This document shows positions 45,767 to 53,756 of a DNA stretch of 64,000 bases, piece by piece (positions within the stretch are counted from its first letter, which is position 1; each line of letters begins with the position of its first letter). A program made the translations under genes and the position numbers. Below the pieces are notes generated by a model. The model saw only the letters and a list, made by a program, of their open reading frames with translations. It was not told where the DNA came from and did no database searches. Source of the DNA: Blastococcus capsensis (GTDB taxonomy: Bacteria > Actinomycetota > Actinomycetes > Mycobacteriales > Geodermatophilaceae); assembly GCF_030165005.1 (NCBI RefSeq), contig NZ_JASNNW010000005.1:17807-81806 (forward strand). The letters are read 5' to 3'.

Positions 45767-46023
45767 GGCTGGTCTGGGACGAGGCGGCCTGGGCCGACTA
45801 CGTCTGGTGGCAGACCCAGGACAGGCGGGTCGTGAAGCGGATCAACGCACTGATCAAGGACGTGCAGCGCAACGGCAACGTCGGGATCGGGAAGCCGGAG
45901 CCGCTCAAGCACGGGTTCCACGGATACTGGTCGCGCCGCATCACCGACGAACACCGTCTGGTCTACAAGTGCGGGGACAACGAGATCCGGGTCGCGGCTT
46001 GCCGCTATCACTACGAGGACTGA
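45763..46023 (+). CDS. yoeB: YoeB-family mRNA interferase toxin
   Basis: 86 residues of the RelE/YoeB fold, cleaving mRNA at the ribosomal A site. WDEAAWADYVWWQTQDRRVV opens the family; KPEPLKHGFHGYWSRRI with catalytic Glu/Arg and DEHRLVYK follow, and the C-terminus CRYHYED holds the catalytic His-Tyr. All key residues are present, so it should be active. It is coupled to yefM by a GTGA overlap. Confidence 0.92.
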   Translation: MRLVWDEAAWADYVWWQTQDRRVVKRINALIKDVQRNGNVGIGKPEPLKHGFHGYWSRRITDEHRLVYKCGDNEIRVAACRYHYED

Positions 46024-46094
46024 TCGGCAGGCGGGTCGCATGCTTCCCGGCCGTCCCTCCGTACCGGTGAGCGGAGCCACTCCCTGGAGTTCCC

Positions 46095-46100
46095 TACTCT
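46095..46100 (+). promoter_or_regulatory. -10 box TACTCT of leaderless hisA
   Basis: TACTCT ends 7 bases before GTG 46108, with no Shine-Dalgarno sequence. It implies a promoter for hisA-ridA-hisF separate from hisD. Confidence 0.5.
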
Positions 46101-46107
46101 GTGAGGC

Positions 46108-46839
46108 GTGCCGAAGCTGCAGCTGCTCCCCGCCGTCGACGTCGCCGACGGCCAGGCCGTCCGTCTCGTGCAGGGGGAGGCCGGGAGCGCCACCTCCTAC
46201 GGCGACCCCCTCGACACGGCGATGCAGTGGCAGCGGGACGGGGCCGAGTGGGTGCACCTGGTCGACCTCGACGCCGCCTTCGGCCGCGGTTCCAACCGGG
46301 AGCTGCTGGCCCGGGTGGTGGGGGAGCTCGACGTCGACGTGGAGCTCTCCGGTGGCATCCGGGACGACGAGTCGCTGGCCGCCGCGCTGGCCACGGGCTG
46401 CCGCCGGGTCAACCTGGGCACCGCCGCCCTGGAGTCGCCGGAGTGGTGCGCCCGGGCGATCGCCGAGCACGGCGACCGGATCGCCGTCGGCCTGGACGTG
46501 CGCGGCACCCGGCTGGCCGCCCGCGGCTGGACCCAGGAGGGCGGCGAGCTCTACGAGACCCTCGCCCGGCTCGACGCCGAGGGCTGCGCCCGGTACGTGG
46601 TGACCGACATCACCAAGGACGGCACGCTGCGCGGGCCCAACCTGGACCTGCTGCGCGAGGTCTGCGCCGCCACCGCGCGCCCGGTGATCGCCTCCGGCGG
46701 GGTGAGCTCGCTGGCCGACATCCGCGCGCTCGCCGGGCTGACCGCGATCGGCGTCGAGGGCGCGATCGTGGGCAAGGCCCTCTACGCCGGCCAGTTCACG
46801 CTGCCGGAGGCGCTGCGGGTCACCGAGGAGCTCGCGTGA
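46108..46839 (+). CDS. hisA: HisA/PriA isomerase
   Basis: Isomerises ProFAR to PRFAR in histidine synthesis. In actinobacteria this TIM barrel (PriA) often also serves as phosphoribosyl anthranilate isomerase (TrpF); no trpF is seen here, which fits dual use. It has 243 residues. The acid D11 in [22 protein letters not shown] (D130) and [15 protein letters not shown] are present. The GTG at 46108 follows a TACTCT box at 7 bases. It overlaps ridA by GTGA. Confidence 0.93.
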   Translation: MPKLQLLPAVDVADGQAVRLVQGEAGSATSYGDPLDTAMQWQRDGAEWVHLVDLDAAFGRGSNRELLARVVGELDVDVELSGGIRDDESLAAALATGCRRVNLGTAALESPEWCARAIAEHGDRIAVGLDVRGTRLAARGWTQEGGELYETLARLDAEGCARYVVTDITKDGTLRGPNLDLLREVCAATARPVIASGGVSSLADIRALAGLTAIGVEGAIVGKALYAGQFTLPEALRVTEELA

Positions 46840-47228
46840 GCGTGATCCGCCTCGGCTCGGGGGCCCCCTGGGAGGGGATCGTCGGCTACAGCCGGGTCGT
46901 CGTCCGCGGGGACACCGCCTGGGTGAGCGGCACGACCGCCACCGTCGACGTCGCCGCCGCCCACCCCGGGGACGCCGCCGCGCAGCAGAAGGACCTGGTC
47001 CCCCTCACCCCTCGCACGCTCGGGGCGAGCCTCTGGACCAGGCCTGACGTCGTCCGCACCCGGATGTACGTCACCGACATCTCCCGGTGGGAGGAGGTCG
47101 GCCGGGCGCACGGCGAGGCGTTCGGCGACATCCGGCCCGCCACCACGATGGTGCAGGTGGCCGCGCTCATCGATCCGGCGATGCTGGTGGAGATCGAGGC
47201 GGACGCGGTGCGCGGGGTGCCGGCATGA
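46836..47228 (+). CDS. RidA-family protein carrying a palindromic element in frame
   Basis: 130-residue RidA/YjgF-type protein; such proteins deaminate reactive enamines and imines. The N-terminus ([21 protein letters not shown]), broken here as a longer family segment, and the C-terminal half ([25 protein letters not shown]) are normal. Residues 52-70 ([19 protein letters not shown]) replace the usual helix that precedes DVVRT, and are encoded by element A copy 4. Frame and total length stay normal, so element DNA seems to have replaced native codons. Activity is uncertain. It overlaps hisA and hisF, as in related genomes. Confidence 0.85.
   Translation: MSVIRLGSGAPWEGIVGYSRVVVRGDTAWVSGTTATVDVAAAHPGDAAAQQKDLVPLTPRTLGASLWTRPDVVRTRMYVTDISRWEEVGRAHGEAFGDIRPATTMVQVAALIDPAMLVEIEADAVRGVPA
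46989..47044 (+). repeat. Palindromic element A, copy 4 (inside ridA)
   Basis: AAGGACC is followed by outer stem CCTGGTCC (46994-47001) pairing with GGACCAGG (47035-47042), and inner CTCACCCC with GGGGCGAG, around the loop TCGCACGCTC (one base different from copies 1-3). The right end is GGCCTGA instead of GGCCGTT. It is read through as protein. Confidence 0.78.
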
Positions 47229-48016
47229 CGCTCGCGGTGCGGGTGATCCCGTGCCTGGACGTCGACGCCGGGCGGGTGGTCAAGGGCGTGAACTTCGTCG
47301 ACCTGCGCGACGCCGGCGACCCGGTCGAGATGGCCCGGGTCTACGACGCCGAGGGCGCCGACGAGCTGACCTTCCTCGACATCACCGCGAGCTCGGGCGA
47401 CCGCGCCACCACCTACGACGTGGTCAGCCGGACGGCGGAGAGCGTGTTCATCCCGCTCACGGTCGGCGGCGGGGTGCGCAGCGCCGAGGACGTGAACCGG
47501 CTGCTGCGGGCGGGTGCGGACAAGGTCGCCGTCAACACCGCCGCGGTGGCCCGGCCCGAGCTCATCGCCGAGATCGCCGACCGGTTCGGCAACCAGGTCC
47601 TCGTCCTCTCGCTGGACGCCCGGCACTGCCGGGACGGCGCGCGGACCGAGTCCGGCTACGAGATCACCACGCACGGCGGGCGCCGCGGAACCGGGCAGGA
47701 CGCCGTCGAGTGGTGCATCCGCGCGGCAGAGCTGGGCGCGGGCGAGATCCTGCTGAACTCGATGGACGCCGACGGCACCCGGGCGGGGTTCGACACCGAC
47801 CTCATCCGGCAGGTCCGCGCCGAGGTGCGGGTACCGCTGATCGCCAGCGGGGGAGCGGGCGCCGCCGGGCACTTCCCGCCGGCGGTGCAGGCGGGTGCCG
47901 ACGCCGTGCTGGCCGCCAGCGTCTTCCACTTCGGGATCATGCGCATCGGCGAGGTGAAGGGCGCCCTCGCCGGCGCCGGCGTGCCGGTCCGCCACGAGGC
48001 CGACACCCCGCTGTGA
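47225..48016 (+). CDS. hisF: HisF, cyclase subunit of IGP synthase
   Basis: TIM-barrel cyclase that joins with HisH to make imidazole glycerol phosphate. It has 263 residues. The catalytic D12 in [14 protein letters not shown] and the second Asp in [10 protein letters not shown], the phosphate loop TVGGGVRS and the C-terminal [12 protein letters not shown] are all present. The ATG overlaps the ridA stop. A long hairpin follows it. Confidence 0.96.
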   Translation: MTLAVRVIPCLDVDAGRVVKGVNFVDLRDAGDPVEMARVYDAEGADELTFLDITASSGDRATTYDVVSRTAESVFIPLTVGGGVRSAEDVNRLLRAGADKVAVNTAAVARPELIAEIADRFGNQVLVLSLDARHCRDGARTESGYEITTHGGRRGTGQDAVEWCIRAAELGAGEILLNSMDADGTRAGFDTDLIRQVRAEVRVPLIASGGAGAAGHFPPAVQAGADAVLAASVFHFGIMRIGEVKGALAGAGVPVRHEADTPL

Positions 48017-48043
48017 GCCGCCCGGCGCATGGTGCGCGACGAT

Positions 48044-48090
48044 GTGCGCAAAGCGGTAGTTCCAGACCGGGAAACTGCCCCTTTGCGCAC
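48044..48090. terminator. Long hairpin between hisF and a convergent gene
   Basis: GTGCGCAAAG (48044-48053) pairs perfectly with CTTTGCGCAC (48081-48090), and inside it GGTAGTT pairs with AACTGCC (one G-T). The loop is about 11 nt. It is 27 bases after hisF and 20 bases from the stop of the minus-strand gene, a likely two-way terminator. Confidence 0.6.
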
Positions 48091-48110
48091 ACTGTCTGCC
48101 GCTTCCGCGC

Positions 48111-48722
48111 TCAGGCGACCTCGACCCGGGCGACGTCGCGCCGGCCGGACACCCAGAGCAGCAGCTCCAGCGGCTCCCCGGTGAGCGTGCGCCCACCGGC
48201 GCCGAAGTGCCGCTCGGCGTCCGGCACGTCGCTGCGCCGGAGCACCAGGCCGCGCTGCCCGGCGGCGCGGCGGGCGTACAGCCCGGTCGCCGCCCACAGC
48301 GCGTCCTGGTCGGCCCGGGACAGCTCCCGCCGCGTCCAGCCCGGCTGCGCGCGGCGGACGTCCTCGTGGTGGATCGCGAACTCCGACACGTTGAACGCCC
48401 GGTCGGCTGCGGGCCAGGCCATCGGCACCCAGGACGGCGGGCCGGTGCGCACCTGCGCCACCACCTCGGCGTAGGGCGTGGAGGTCCGCAGCCGGTCCTC
48501 CAGCCGGTGCGACCACCACGCCAGCCGCTGCCCGTGGGGCAGCATCTCCAGGCCGTACCCGGGCAGCGCGTCGGGACGCCGGTCGCGGACGGCGAGGTGG
48601 GCGGCCAGGTGCGCCGTCGTCCAGCCCGCGCAGCAGGTGGGCGCACCGGGCCCGAGCTCGGCCAGCAGGTCGGCCAGCGCCGTGCGCTCGCGCTCGGACA
48701 GGGAAGGGGGCGGGGCGCTCAT
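48111..48722 (-). CDS. TIGR03085-family (DinB/mycothiol-like fold) protein
   Basis: 203-residue actinobacterial protein of the TIGR03085/maleylpyruvate-isomerase-like group. TCCAGWTTAHLAAHLAVRDR places the first His of a possible metal site; FAIHHEDVRRAQPGW supplies the His-Glu/His pair. This triad is typical of DinB-like mycothiol-dependent folds. The enzyme activity is unknown. TATCTC lies 6 bases before the ATG on this strand, suggesting a leaderless mRNA. This gene commonly sits between hisF and hisI-trpE in related actinobacteria (from memory). Confidence 0.78.
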   Translation of the reverse strand: MSAPPPSLSERERTALADLLAELGPGAPTCCAGWTTAHLAAHLAVRDRRPDALPGYGLEMLPHGQRLAWWSHRLEDRLRTSTPYAEVVAQVRTGPPSWVPMAWPAADRAFNVSEFAIHHEDVRRAQPGWTRRELSRADQDALWAATGLYARRAAGQRGLVLRRSDVPDAERHFGAGGRTLTGEPLELLLWVSGRRDVARVEVA

Positions 48723-48785
48723 CCCGGGGAGATACCGAGGACGCCCCTCCGGTGAAACCCGGTCGGCCGGTCGCCCGCGGCCCGG

Positions 48786-48813
48786 TTAGCGGCCCTAACG
48801 AAACGCGTACGAT
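48786..48813 (+). promoter_or_regulatory. Promoter of the ABC exporter pair
   Basis: TTAGCG (48786-48791) and TACGAT (48808-48813) are spaced 16 bp, 26 bases before the GTG. An inverted repeat GTTAG-CGGCC-CTAAC overlaps the -35 region and could bind a TetR- or MarR-type repressor, though no such gene is adjacent. Confidence 0.45.
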
Positions 48814-48839
48814 TCGGAGTCCCGACCCCGAGGAGCCCC

Positions 48840-50618
48840 GTGCCCACCCGCCGCCGAGACGCCGTCCTGCGCCGCGGGTTCCGCCACATCCGCCGGGCCG
48901 TCGCCGAGCAGCCCCGCATGTTCGCCCTCGCCCTGCTGGCCAGCACCCTGTACGGGGGGATGACCGTCGCCAGCGCCTGGGTGATCGGCGAGATCACCAG
49001 CCGGGTGCTGCTCCCGGCGTTCGACGAGGGGGCGACCACCGGCGCAGCGCTCACGCTGGCCGCGGTCGCGATCCTCGGCGTCGCCGTCCTCAAGATCGTG
49101 GGCATTCTCGGCCGCCGGCTGTTCGCCGGCGTCATGAGCTACCGGCTGCAGGCGGAGTACCGGCGCCGGGTGACCGGCCAGTACCTGCGGCTGCCGCTGT
49201 CCTGGCACCAGCGGCACCCGACCGGGCAGCTGCTGTCCAACGCCAACTCCGACGTCGAGGCTGCCTGGTTCTTCGTCGCGCCGCTGCCGTTCGCCTGCGG
49301 CGCGCTGGTGATGATCGCGATCACCGCCGTCGCGCTCGTCCTCACCGACCCGCTGCTGGCGGTCGTCGGCCTGGTCGTCTTCCCGCTGGTTTTCCTGGCC
49401 AACATCGTCTACTCGCAGGTGATGAGCCCCCGGATGCAGCGGGCCCAGCAGCTGCGCGCCGAGGTCAGCGAGATCGCGCACGAGAGCTTCGACGCCGCGC
49501 TGGTGGTCAAGACCCTCGGCCGCGAGGACACCGAGACGGAGCGCTTCGGCGAGCGGGCCGACCAGTTGCGCGACGGCCTGATCGCGGTCGGCCGGGTCCG
49601 CGGGCTGTTCGACCCGATGATGGAGGCGCTGCCCAGCCTGGGCACCCTCGCCGTCCTGCTCATCGGCGCCGGCCGGGTGGCCGACGGTGCCGTCGACGCC
49701 GGCGAGCTGGTCGCCATCGCCTACCTGTTCACCCTGCTGGCGCTGCCGATCCGGGCCATCGGGTGGGTGCTGGCCGACCTGCCGCGCGCGCTGGCCGGGT
49801 TCGACCGGGTCACTCCAGTCCTGGAGGCGACCGGCGAGACGCCCTACGGCCCGGACGCGGCCACCGTCACCGCCGCGGGAGCGGGAGTGGCGCTGCGCGG
49901 GGCCGGCTTCACCTTCGCCGGCGGCACCCGGCCCACGCTCACCGACGTCACCTTCGACGTGCCGGCCGGCCGCACGGTGGCGGTGGTGGGGCCGACCGGC
50001 TCGGGCAAGTCCACGCTGGCCGGCCTGCTGGTCCGCCTGGTCGATCCCGCCGACGGCACCGTCCTGCTCGACGGCATCGACCTCCGCCGGCTGCGCGAGG
50101 GCGAGGTCAGCACCCAGGCGGCGTTCGTCGCCCAGAGCGCGTTCCTGTTCGACGACACCGTCCGCGACAACATCACCCTCGGCGGCCCGTACGACGACGA
50201 GCAGGTGGAGGCGGCACTGCGGGTGGCGGCGGCCGACGAGTTCGTCGCCGCGCTTCCGGAGGGCCTGGACACCCGGGTGGGGGAGCGGGGCGCCTCCCTC
50301 TCCGGCGGGCAGCGCCAGCGCCTGGCCCTGGCCCGCGCCGTCGTCCGGCGTCCCCGCCTGCTCGTCCTGGACGACGCCACGAGTGCGGTGGACCCGTCGG
50401 TCGAGGCGCGGATCCTCGACGCGCTGCGCGCCGGCGAACGCCCCGCGACGGTCGTGGTCGTGGCCTACCGCCAGGCCACGATCGCACTGGCCGACGAGGT
50501 GGTGTGGCTCGCCGAAGGGCGCGCCGTCGCCCGGGGCACGCATGCCGAGCTGCTCGAGGAGGTCCCGGGGTACGCCGAGCTGGTCCGGGCCTACTCGCAG
50601 GCGGAGGTGGCGGCGTGA
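48840..50618 (+). CDS. ABC exporter half with degenerate ATP site
   Basis: 592 residues: a six-helix transmembrane domain (about 25-320) fused to a nucleotide-binding domain. Walker A GPTGSGKST is at 384-392 and the signature LSGGQ is intact, but Walker B reads VLDD, so the catalytic Glu is D512. The switch histidine is replaced by Tyr (Y543 in VAYRQATI). Such a defective site is typical of one partner of heterodimeric exporters of the TM287/288 or BmrCD type. The GTG has GAGGAG 4 bases upstream. It overlaps the partner gene by 4 bp. Substrate unknown. Confidence 0.9.
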   Translation: MPTRRRDAVLRRGFRHIRRAVAEQPRMFALALLASTLYGGMTVASAWVIGEITSRVLLPAFDEGATTGAALTLAAVAILGVAVLKIVGILGRRLFAGVMSYRLQAEYRRRVTGQYLRLPLSWHQRHPTGQLLSNANSDVEAAWFFVAPLPFACGALVMIAITAVALVLTDPLLAVVGLVVFPLVFLANIVYSQVMSPRMQRAQQLRAEVSEIAHESFDAALVVKTLGREDTETERFGERADQLRDGLIAVGRVRGLFDPMMEALPSLGTLAVLLIGAGRVADGAVDAGELVAIAYLFTLLALPIRAIGWVLADLPRALAGFDRVTPVLEATGETPYGPDAATVTAAGAGVALRGAGFTFAGGTRPTLTDVTFDVPAGRTVAVVGPTGSGKSTLAGLLVRLVDPADGTVLLDGIDLRRLREGEVSTQAAFVAQSAFLFDDTVRDNITLGGPYDDEQVEAALRVAAADEFVAALPEGLDTRVGERGASLSGGQRQRLALARAVVRRPRLLVLDDATSAVDPSVEARILDALRAGERPATVVVVAYRQATIALADEVVWLAEGRAVARGTHAELLEEVPGYAELVRAYSQAEVAA

Positions 50619-52450
50619 CCGCCGCGACGCTGCCCGCCGACCGCCGGGCCGAGGGCGCGATGACCACGCTGCGCCGAGGCCTGCGGATGATGCCGGAGTT
50701 CCGCCGTGGGCTGCCGGCCACCTTCGCCCTCGCCCTGGTTGCCACCGCCGGCCGGGTCGTCGTCCCCATCGCCGTCCAGCAGGTCATCGACCGGGGCCTC
50801 GACGGGCCCGACGGCCCGGACCTGGAGCTGGTCACCTGGCTCGTCGCGGCCTGCGCCTTGGTCGTGCTGCTCACCGCCGTCGCCGTCTACCGGATGAACG
50901 TCCGGCTGTTCCGCACCACCGAGACGGCGCTCGCCAACCTGCGGGTGCGCGCCTTCCGCCACGTGCACGACCTCTCGGTGCTGCACCAGCAGGGCGAGCG
51001 GCGCGGATCGCTGGTCTCCCGGGTGACCAGCGACGTCGACCAATTGTCCGTGTTCATGCAGTGGGGCGGCGTCCTCGGCCTGGTGAGCATGGGGCAGCTC
51101 GTCGTCGCCACCGTGGTGATGGCCGTCTACTCCTGGCAGCTGACGCTGCTGGTCCTGGTCTCCTTCGTGCCGCTGGTGTTCGCCGTCCGCTGGTTCGCCC
51201 GGCGGCTCGCGCAGGTCTACGGGGTGGTCCGCGAGCGGGTCGGCGACGTGCTGGCCGCGGTCGCGGAGTCGGTGGTCGGCGCGCCGACGGTGCGCGCCTA
51301 CGGTGTCCGCGCCCGGACCGCCGCGCGGCTGGACGCCGCCATCGACCGGCACTACCGGTCGCAGGTGGACGCCCAGAAGGTCACCGCCGCGGTGTTCGTC
51401 AGCGGCGAGTTCGTCGCCGCGGTCGCCAACGCCGCGGTCGTGGTGGTCGGCGTGCTGCTGGGCCTGGCCGGCGACATCTCCGCCGGCACCCTGGTGGCCT
51501 TCCTGTTCCTCGTCACCCTCTTCGTGGCGCCGGTGCAGACCGCCAGCGAGGTGCTCAACGAGGCGCAGAACGCGATCGCCGGGTTCCGGCGGGTGCTCGA
51601 CGTCATCGACACCGAGCCCGACGTCCGCGACCCGGCGGTCGCCACGCCCGACCGGGTGCGCGAGCTGCCCGCCGGGCCGCTGGGCATCCGGTTCGAGCAC
51701 GTCACCTTCCGCTACGCGCACGGCGCCCGCCCGTCCCTGGACGACGTCGACCTCACCATCGCCCCCCGCACGCGGGTGGCCGTCGTGGGTGAGACCGGCT
51801 CGGGCAAGACGACGTTCGCCAAGCTGGTCACCCGGCTCATGGACCCGGTCGGCGGACGGGTGCTGCTGGGCTCGGACGACGGCGGCCTCGTGCCGCTGGC
51901 CGAGGTCGGCTTCGCCTCGCTGCGGGCGCGGGTGGTGATGGTGCCGCAGGACGGCTTCCTGTTCGACGCGACGGTGGCCGAGAACGTGCGCTACGGCCGC
52001 CCCGGCATGACCGACGACGAGGTCGTCGCCGCGTTCGGCGACCTGGGGCTCGGCGCCTGGCTCGCGGGCCTGCCCGAGGGCGTGGCGACGGCGGTCGGCC
52101 AGCGGGGGGAGTCGCTGTCGGCGGGGGAGCGTCAGCTGGTCGCGATCGCCCGCGCCTACGTCGCCGACCCGGATCTGCTGGTGCTGGACGAGGCGACCAG
52201 CGCGGTCGACCCCGCCACCGAGCAGCGGCTGACCCGGGCGCTGGACACCCTGACCGAGGGCCGGACGACGCTGACCATCGCCCACCGGCTGTCCACCGCC
52301 GAGCGCGCCGACGAGGTGCTCGTGGTCGACGCCGGGCGGGTGGTGCAGCGCGGCACGCACGCGGAGCTGGTGGACGCCGAGGGGCCCTACGCCCGGCTGC
52401 ACGCCTCATGGCGGCGGTCGTCGGCGGGGGAACCCGAGCCGGTGGGCTGA
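50615..52450 (+). CDS. ABC exporter half with consensus Walker B and H-loop
   Basis: 611 residues with the same transmembrane-plus-NBD layout. Walker A GETGSGKTT is at 392-400, Walker B LVLDE with E526 and the switch His H557 in IAHRLST are canonical. Its signature is LSAGE rather than LSGGQ, and this signature faces the partner's Walker A. Together with the upstream gene this gives one working and one degenerate ATP site. It is probably a drug or lipid exporter. The GTG start overlaps the upstream stop. Confidence 0.92.
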   Translation: MTAATLPADRRAEGAMTTLRRGLRMMPEFRRGLPATFALALVATAGRVVVPIAVQQVIDRGLDGPDGPDLELVTWLVAACALVVLLTAVAVYRMNVRLFRTTETALANLRVRAFRHVHDLSVLHQQGERRGSLVSRVTSDVDQLSVFMQWGGVLGLVSMGQLVVATVVMAVYSWQLTLLVLVSFVPLVFAVRWFARRLAQVYGVVRERVGDVLAAVAESVVGAPTVRAYGVRARTAARLDAAIDRHYRSQVDAQKVTAAVFVSGEFVAAVANAAVVVVGVLLGLAGDISAGTLVAFLFLVTLFVAPVQTASEVLNEAQNAIAGFRRVLDVIDTEPDVRDPAVATPDRVRELPAGPLGIRFEHVTFRYAHGARPSLDDVDLTIAPRTRVAVVGETGSGKTTFAKLVTRLMDPVGGRVLLGSDDGGLVPLAEVGFASLRARVVMVPQDGFLFDATVAENVRYGRPGMTDDEVVAAFGDLGLGAWLAGLPEGVATAVGQRGESLSAGERQLVAIARAYVADPDLLVLDEATSAVDPATEQRLTRALDTLTEGRTTLTIAHRLSTAERADEVLVVDAGRVVQRGTHAELVDAEGPYARLHASWRRSSAGEPEPVG

Positions 52451-52474
52451 CCTGGGGCGCCGACCTCACCGTCG

Positions 52475-52512
52475 GGTCGCCGTCCTCGCGTTGCAACACG
52501 AGGACGGCGACC
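52475..52512 (+). repeat. Hairpin element B, copy 1
   Basis: GGTCGCCGTCCTCG (52475-52488) pairs perfectly over 14 bp with CGAGGACGGCGACC (52499-52512), loop CGTTGCAACA. It lies 24 bases after the ABC exporter and may act as a terminator. The same right arm recurs at 53649-53662. Confidence 0.75.
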
Positions 52513-52626
52513 GCTCGGCGAGGACGGCCATCCACACCTGGCTGCGCTCTCCACAGAAGTGATCGGCCTGTCGGCGCGCAGCGCCGTCGACCGCAGCATC
52601 GGCGGATGCATCCCACACTCCGCGCC

Positions 52627-53604
52627 ATGTCCGAACGACGCCTGGGGATCTTCACGACCGCCGACGCCCTCGGTGCCGGCTACGGCGCGTCGGAGATCCG
52701 TGCTCTCTGCCGCTCCGGTTCCTGGGTACGGCTGCGACGAGGCGTGCTGATCGACGCAGCGGCCCTGGCGGCAGCCGAGGCGACGGGACGCCGCTACGAC
52801 GTCGACTGCCTCGCAGTCCTCCTGAGCCTGGACCGACCCTCGGCGCTGCTGAGCCACGCCTCGGCGGCCCGCCTGTGGGAGTTGCCGACGCCGCGCACGG
52901 CCGAGCCGGTCCTCCGACTCACCGACCCGGTGCAGTGGCGGCGCGGTCGCGACTACCTCATGACCTGCGCACCGCTGTCGGCCGGTGAACGTTGGTGGAC
53001 CGGCCCGCTCCCGCTCACCTCGGCGGCGCGCACGCTCGTCGACTGCGCGAGGGAGTGGCCGCTGGAGGACGCCGTCGTCGCGATGGACGCCGCCCTGCTG
53101 GCCGAGCGGGTGACGCCGGACGACCTCCGCCGCGCCACGGCCGCCGTCCACCACTGGCGCGGGGCCGGACGGGCGGCACGCGCCACCGCCCACGCCGACG
53201 GGCGAGCCGAGTCGCCGTTGGAGACCCGCGGCCGGCTGCGCATCGTCGGCGCCGGGCTCCCTGCACCCGAACTCCAGGTGGAGGTCCGCGCCGGGGGACG
53301 TCTCGTGGGCGTGGTCGATGCCTAGTTCGGCGAGGCCGCCGTCGCGGTCGAGTTCGACGGCCGGGTCAAGTACACCGACCCGTGGCGCGGGCGCGCTCCC
53401 GAACGGGTGCTGTGGGAGGAGAAGAGACGCGAGGACGAGCTGCGGGCGCTGGACATCCGTGTCGTCCGGCTCGCGGACGCCGACGTCGGGTCGGGTTGGC
53501 CGCGCGCGGAGCGGCGTCTGCGGGAGCTGTTCGCCGTCCCCGGCCCAGCGGTGCGGCGGTTCACCGCCACGCCCCGCCGCACAGGGGTGCGGCGGACCGG
53601 CTGA
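52627..53604 (+). pseudogene. AbiEi-like/nuclease-fold gene broken by one stop codon
   Basis: The frame encodes an N-terminal AbiEi-type winged-helix domain (RRLGIFTTADALGAGYGASE) and would continue to TGA 53602-53604 if not for TAG at 53323-53325. The context GVVDA-stop-FGEAAVAVEFDG shows a Trp codon (TGG) probably changed to TAG. The part after the stop has D and ExK-like features (AVEFDG, WEEKRREDELR) of a DUF559/Vsr-like nuclease fold. Such genes are common in actinobacteria as possible type IV toxin-antitoxin or defence genes. Without suppression the nuclease part is lost. ATG 52606 is an alternative start. Confidence 0.8.
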
Positions 53605-53624
53605 GCCCGCGGTCCTCACCGACC

Positions 53625-53662
53625 GGTCGCCGACCTCGTGCTGCACCCCGAGGACGGCGACC
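53625..53662 (+). repeat. Hairpin element B, copy 2
   Basis: GGTCGCCGACCTCG (53625-53638) pairs with CGAGGACGGCGACC (53649-53662) with one mismatch and a 10-nt loop, as in copy 1. It lies 20 bases after the broken gene, so both copies flank it in the same orientation. Confidence 0.7.
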
Positions 53663-53744
53663 GCGGCGTGAGGTCGGCGACGAGGTCAGCGGCACCAACC
53701 CAACTCGCCCGGCAGGGGGGACGCGCGGCGCTCGCCGTGCCCGC

Positions 53745-53750
53745 TAGCGT
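53745..53750 (+). promoter_or_regulatory. -10 box TAGCGT of the leaderless flavin dehydrogenase gene
   Basis: TAGCGT ends 6 bases before GTG 53757. The hexamer is identical to the hisH box. Confidence 0.5.
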
Positions 53751-53756
53751 CGCTGC

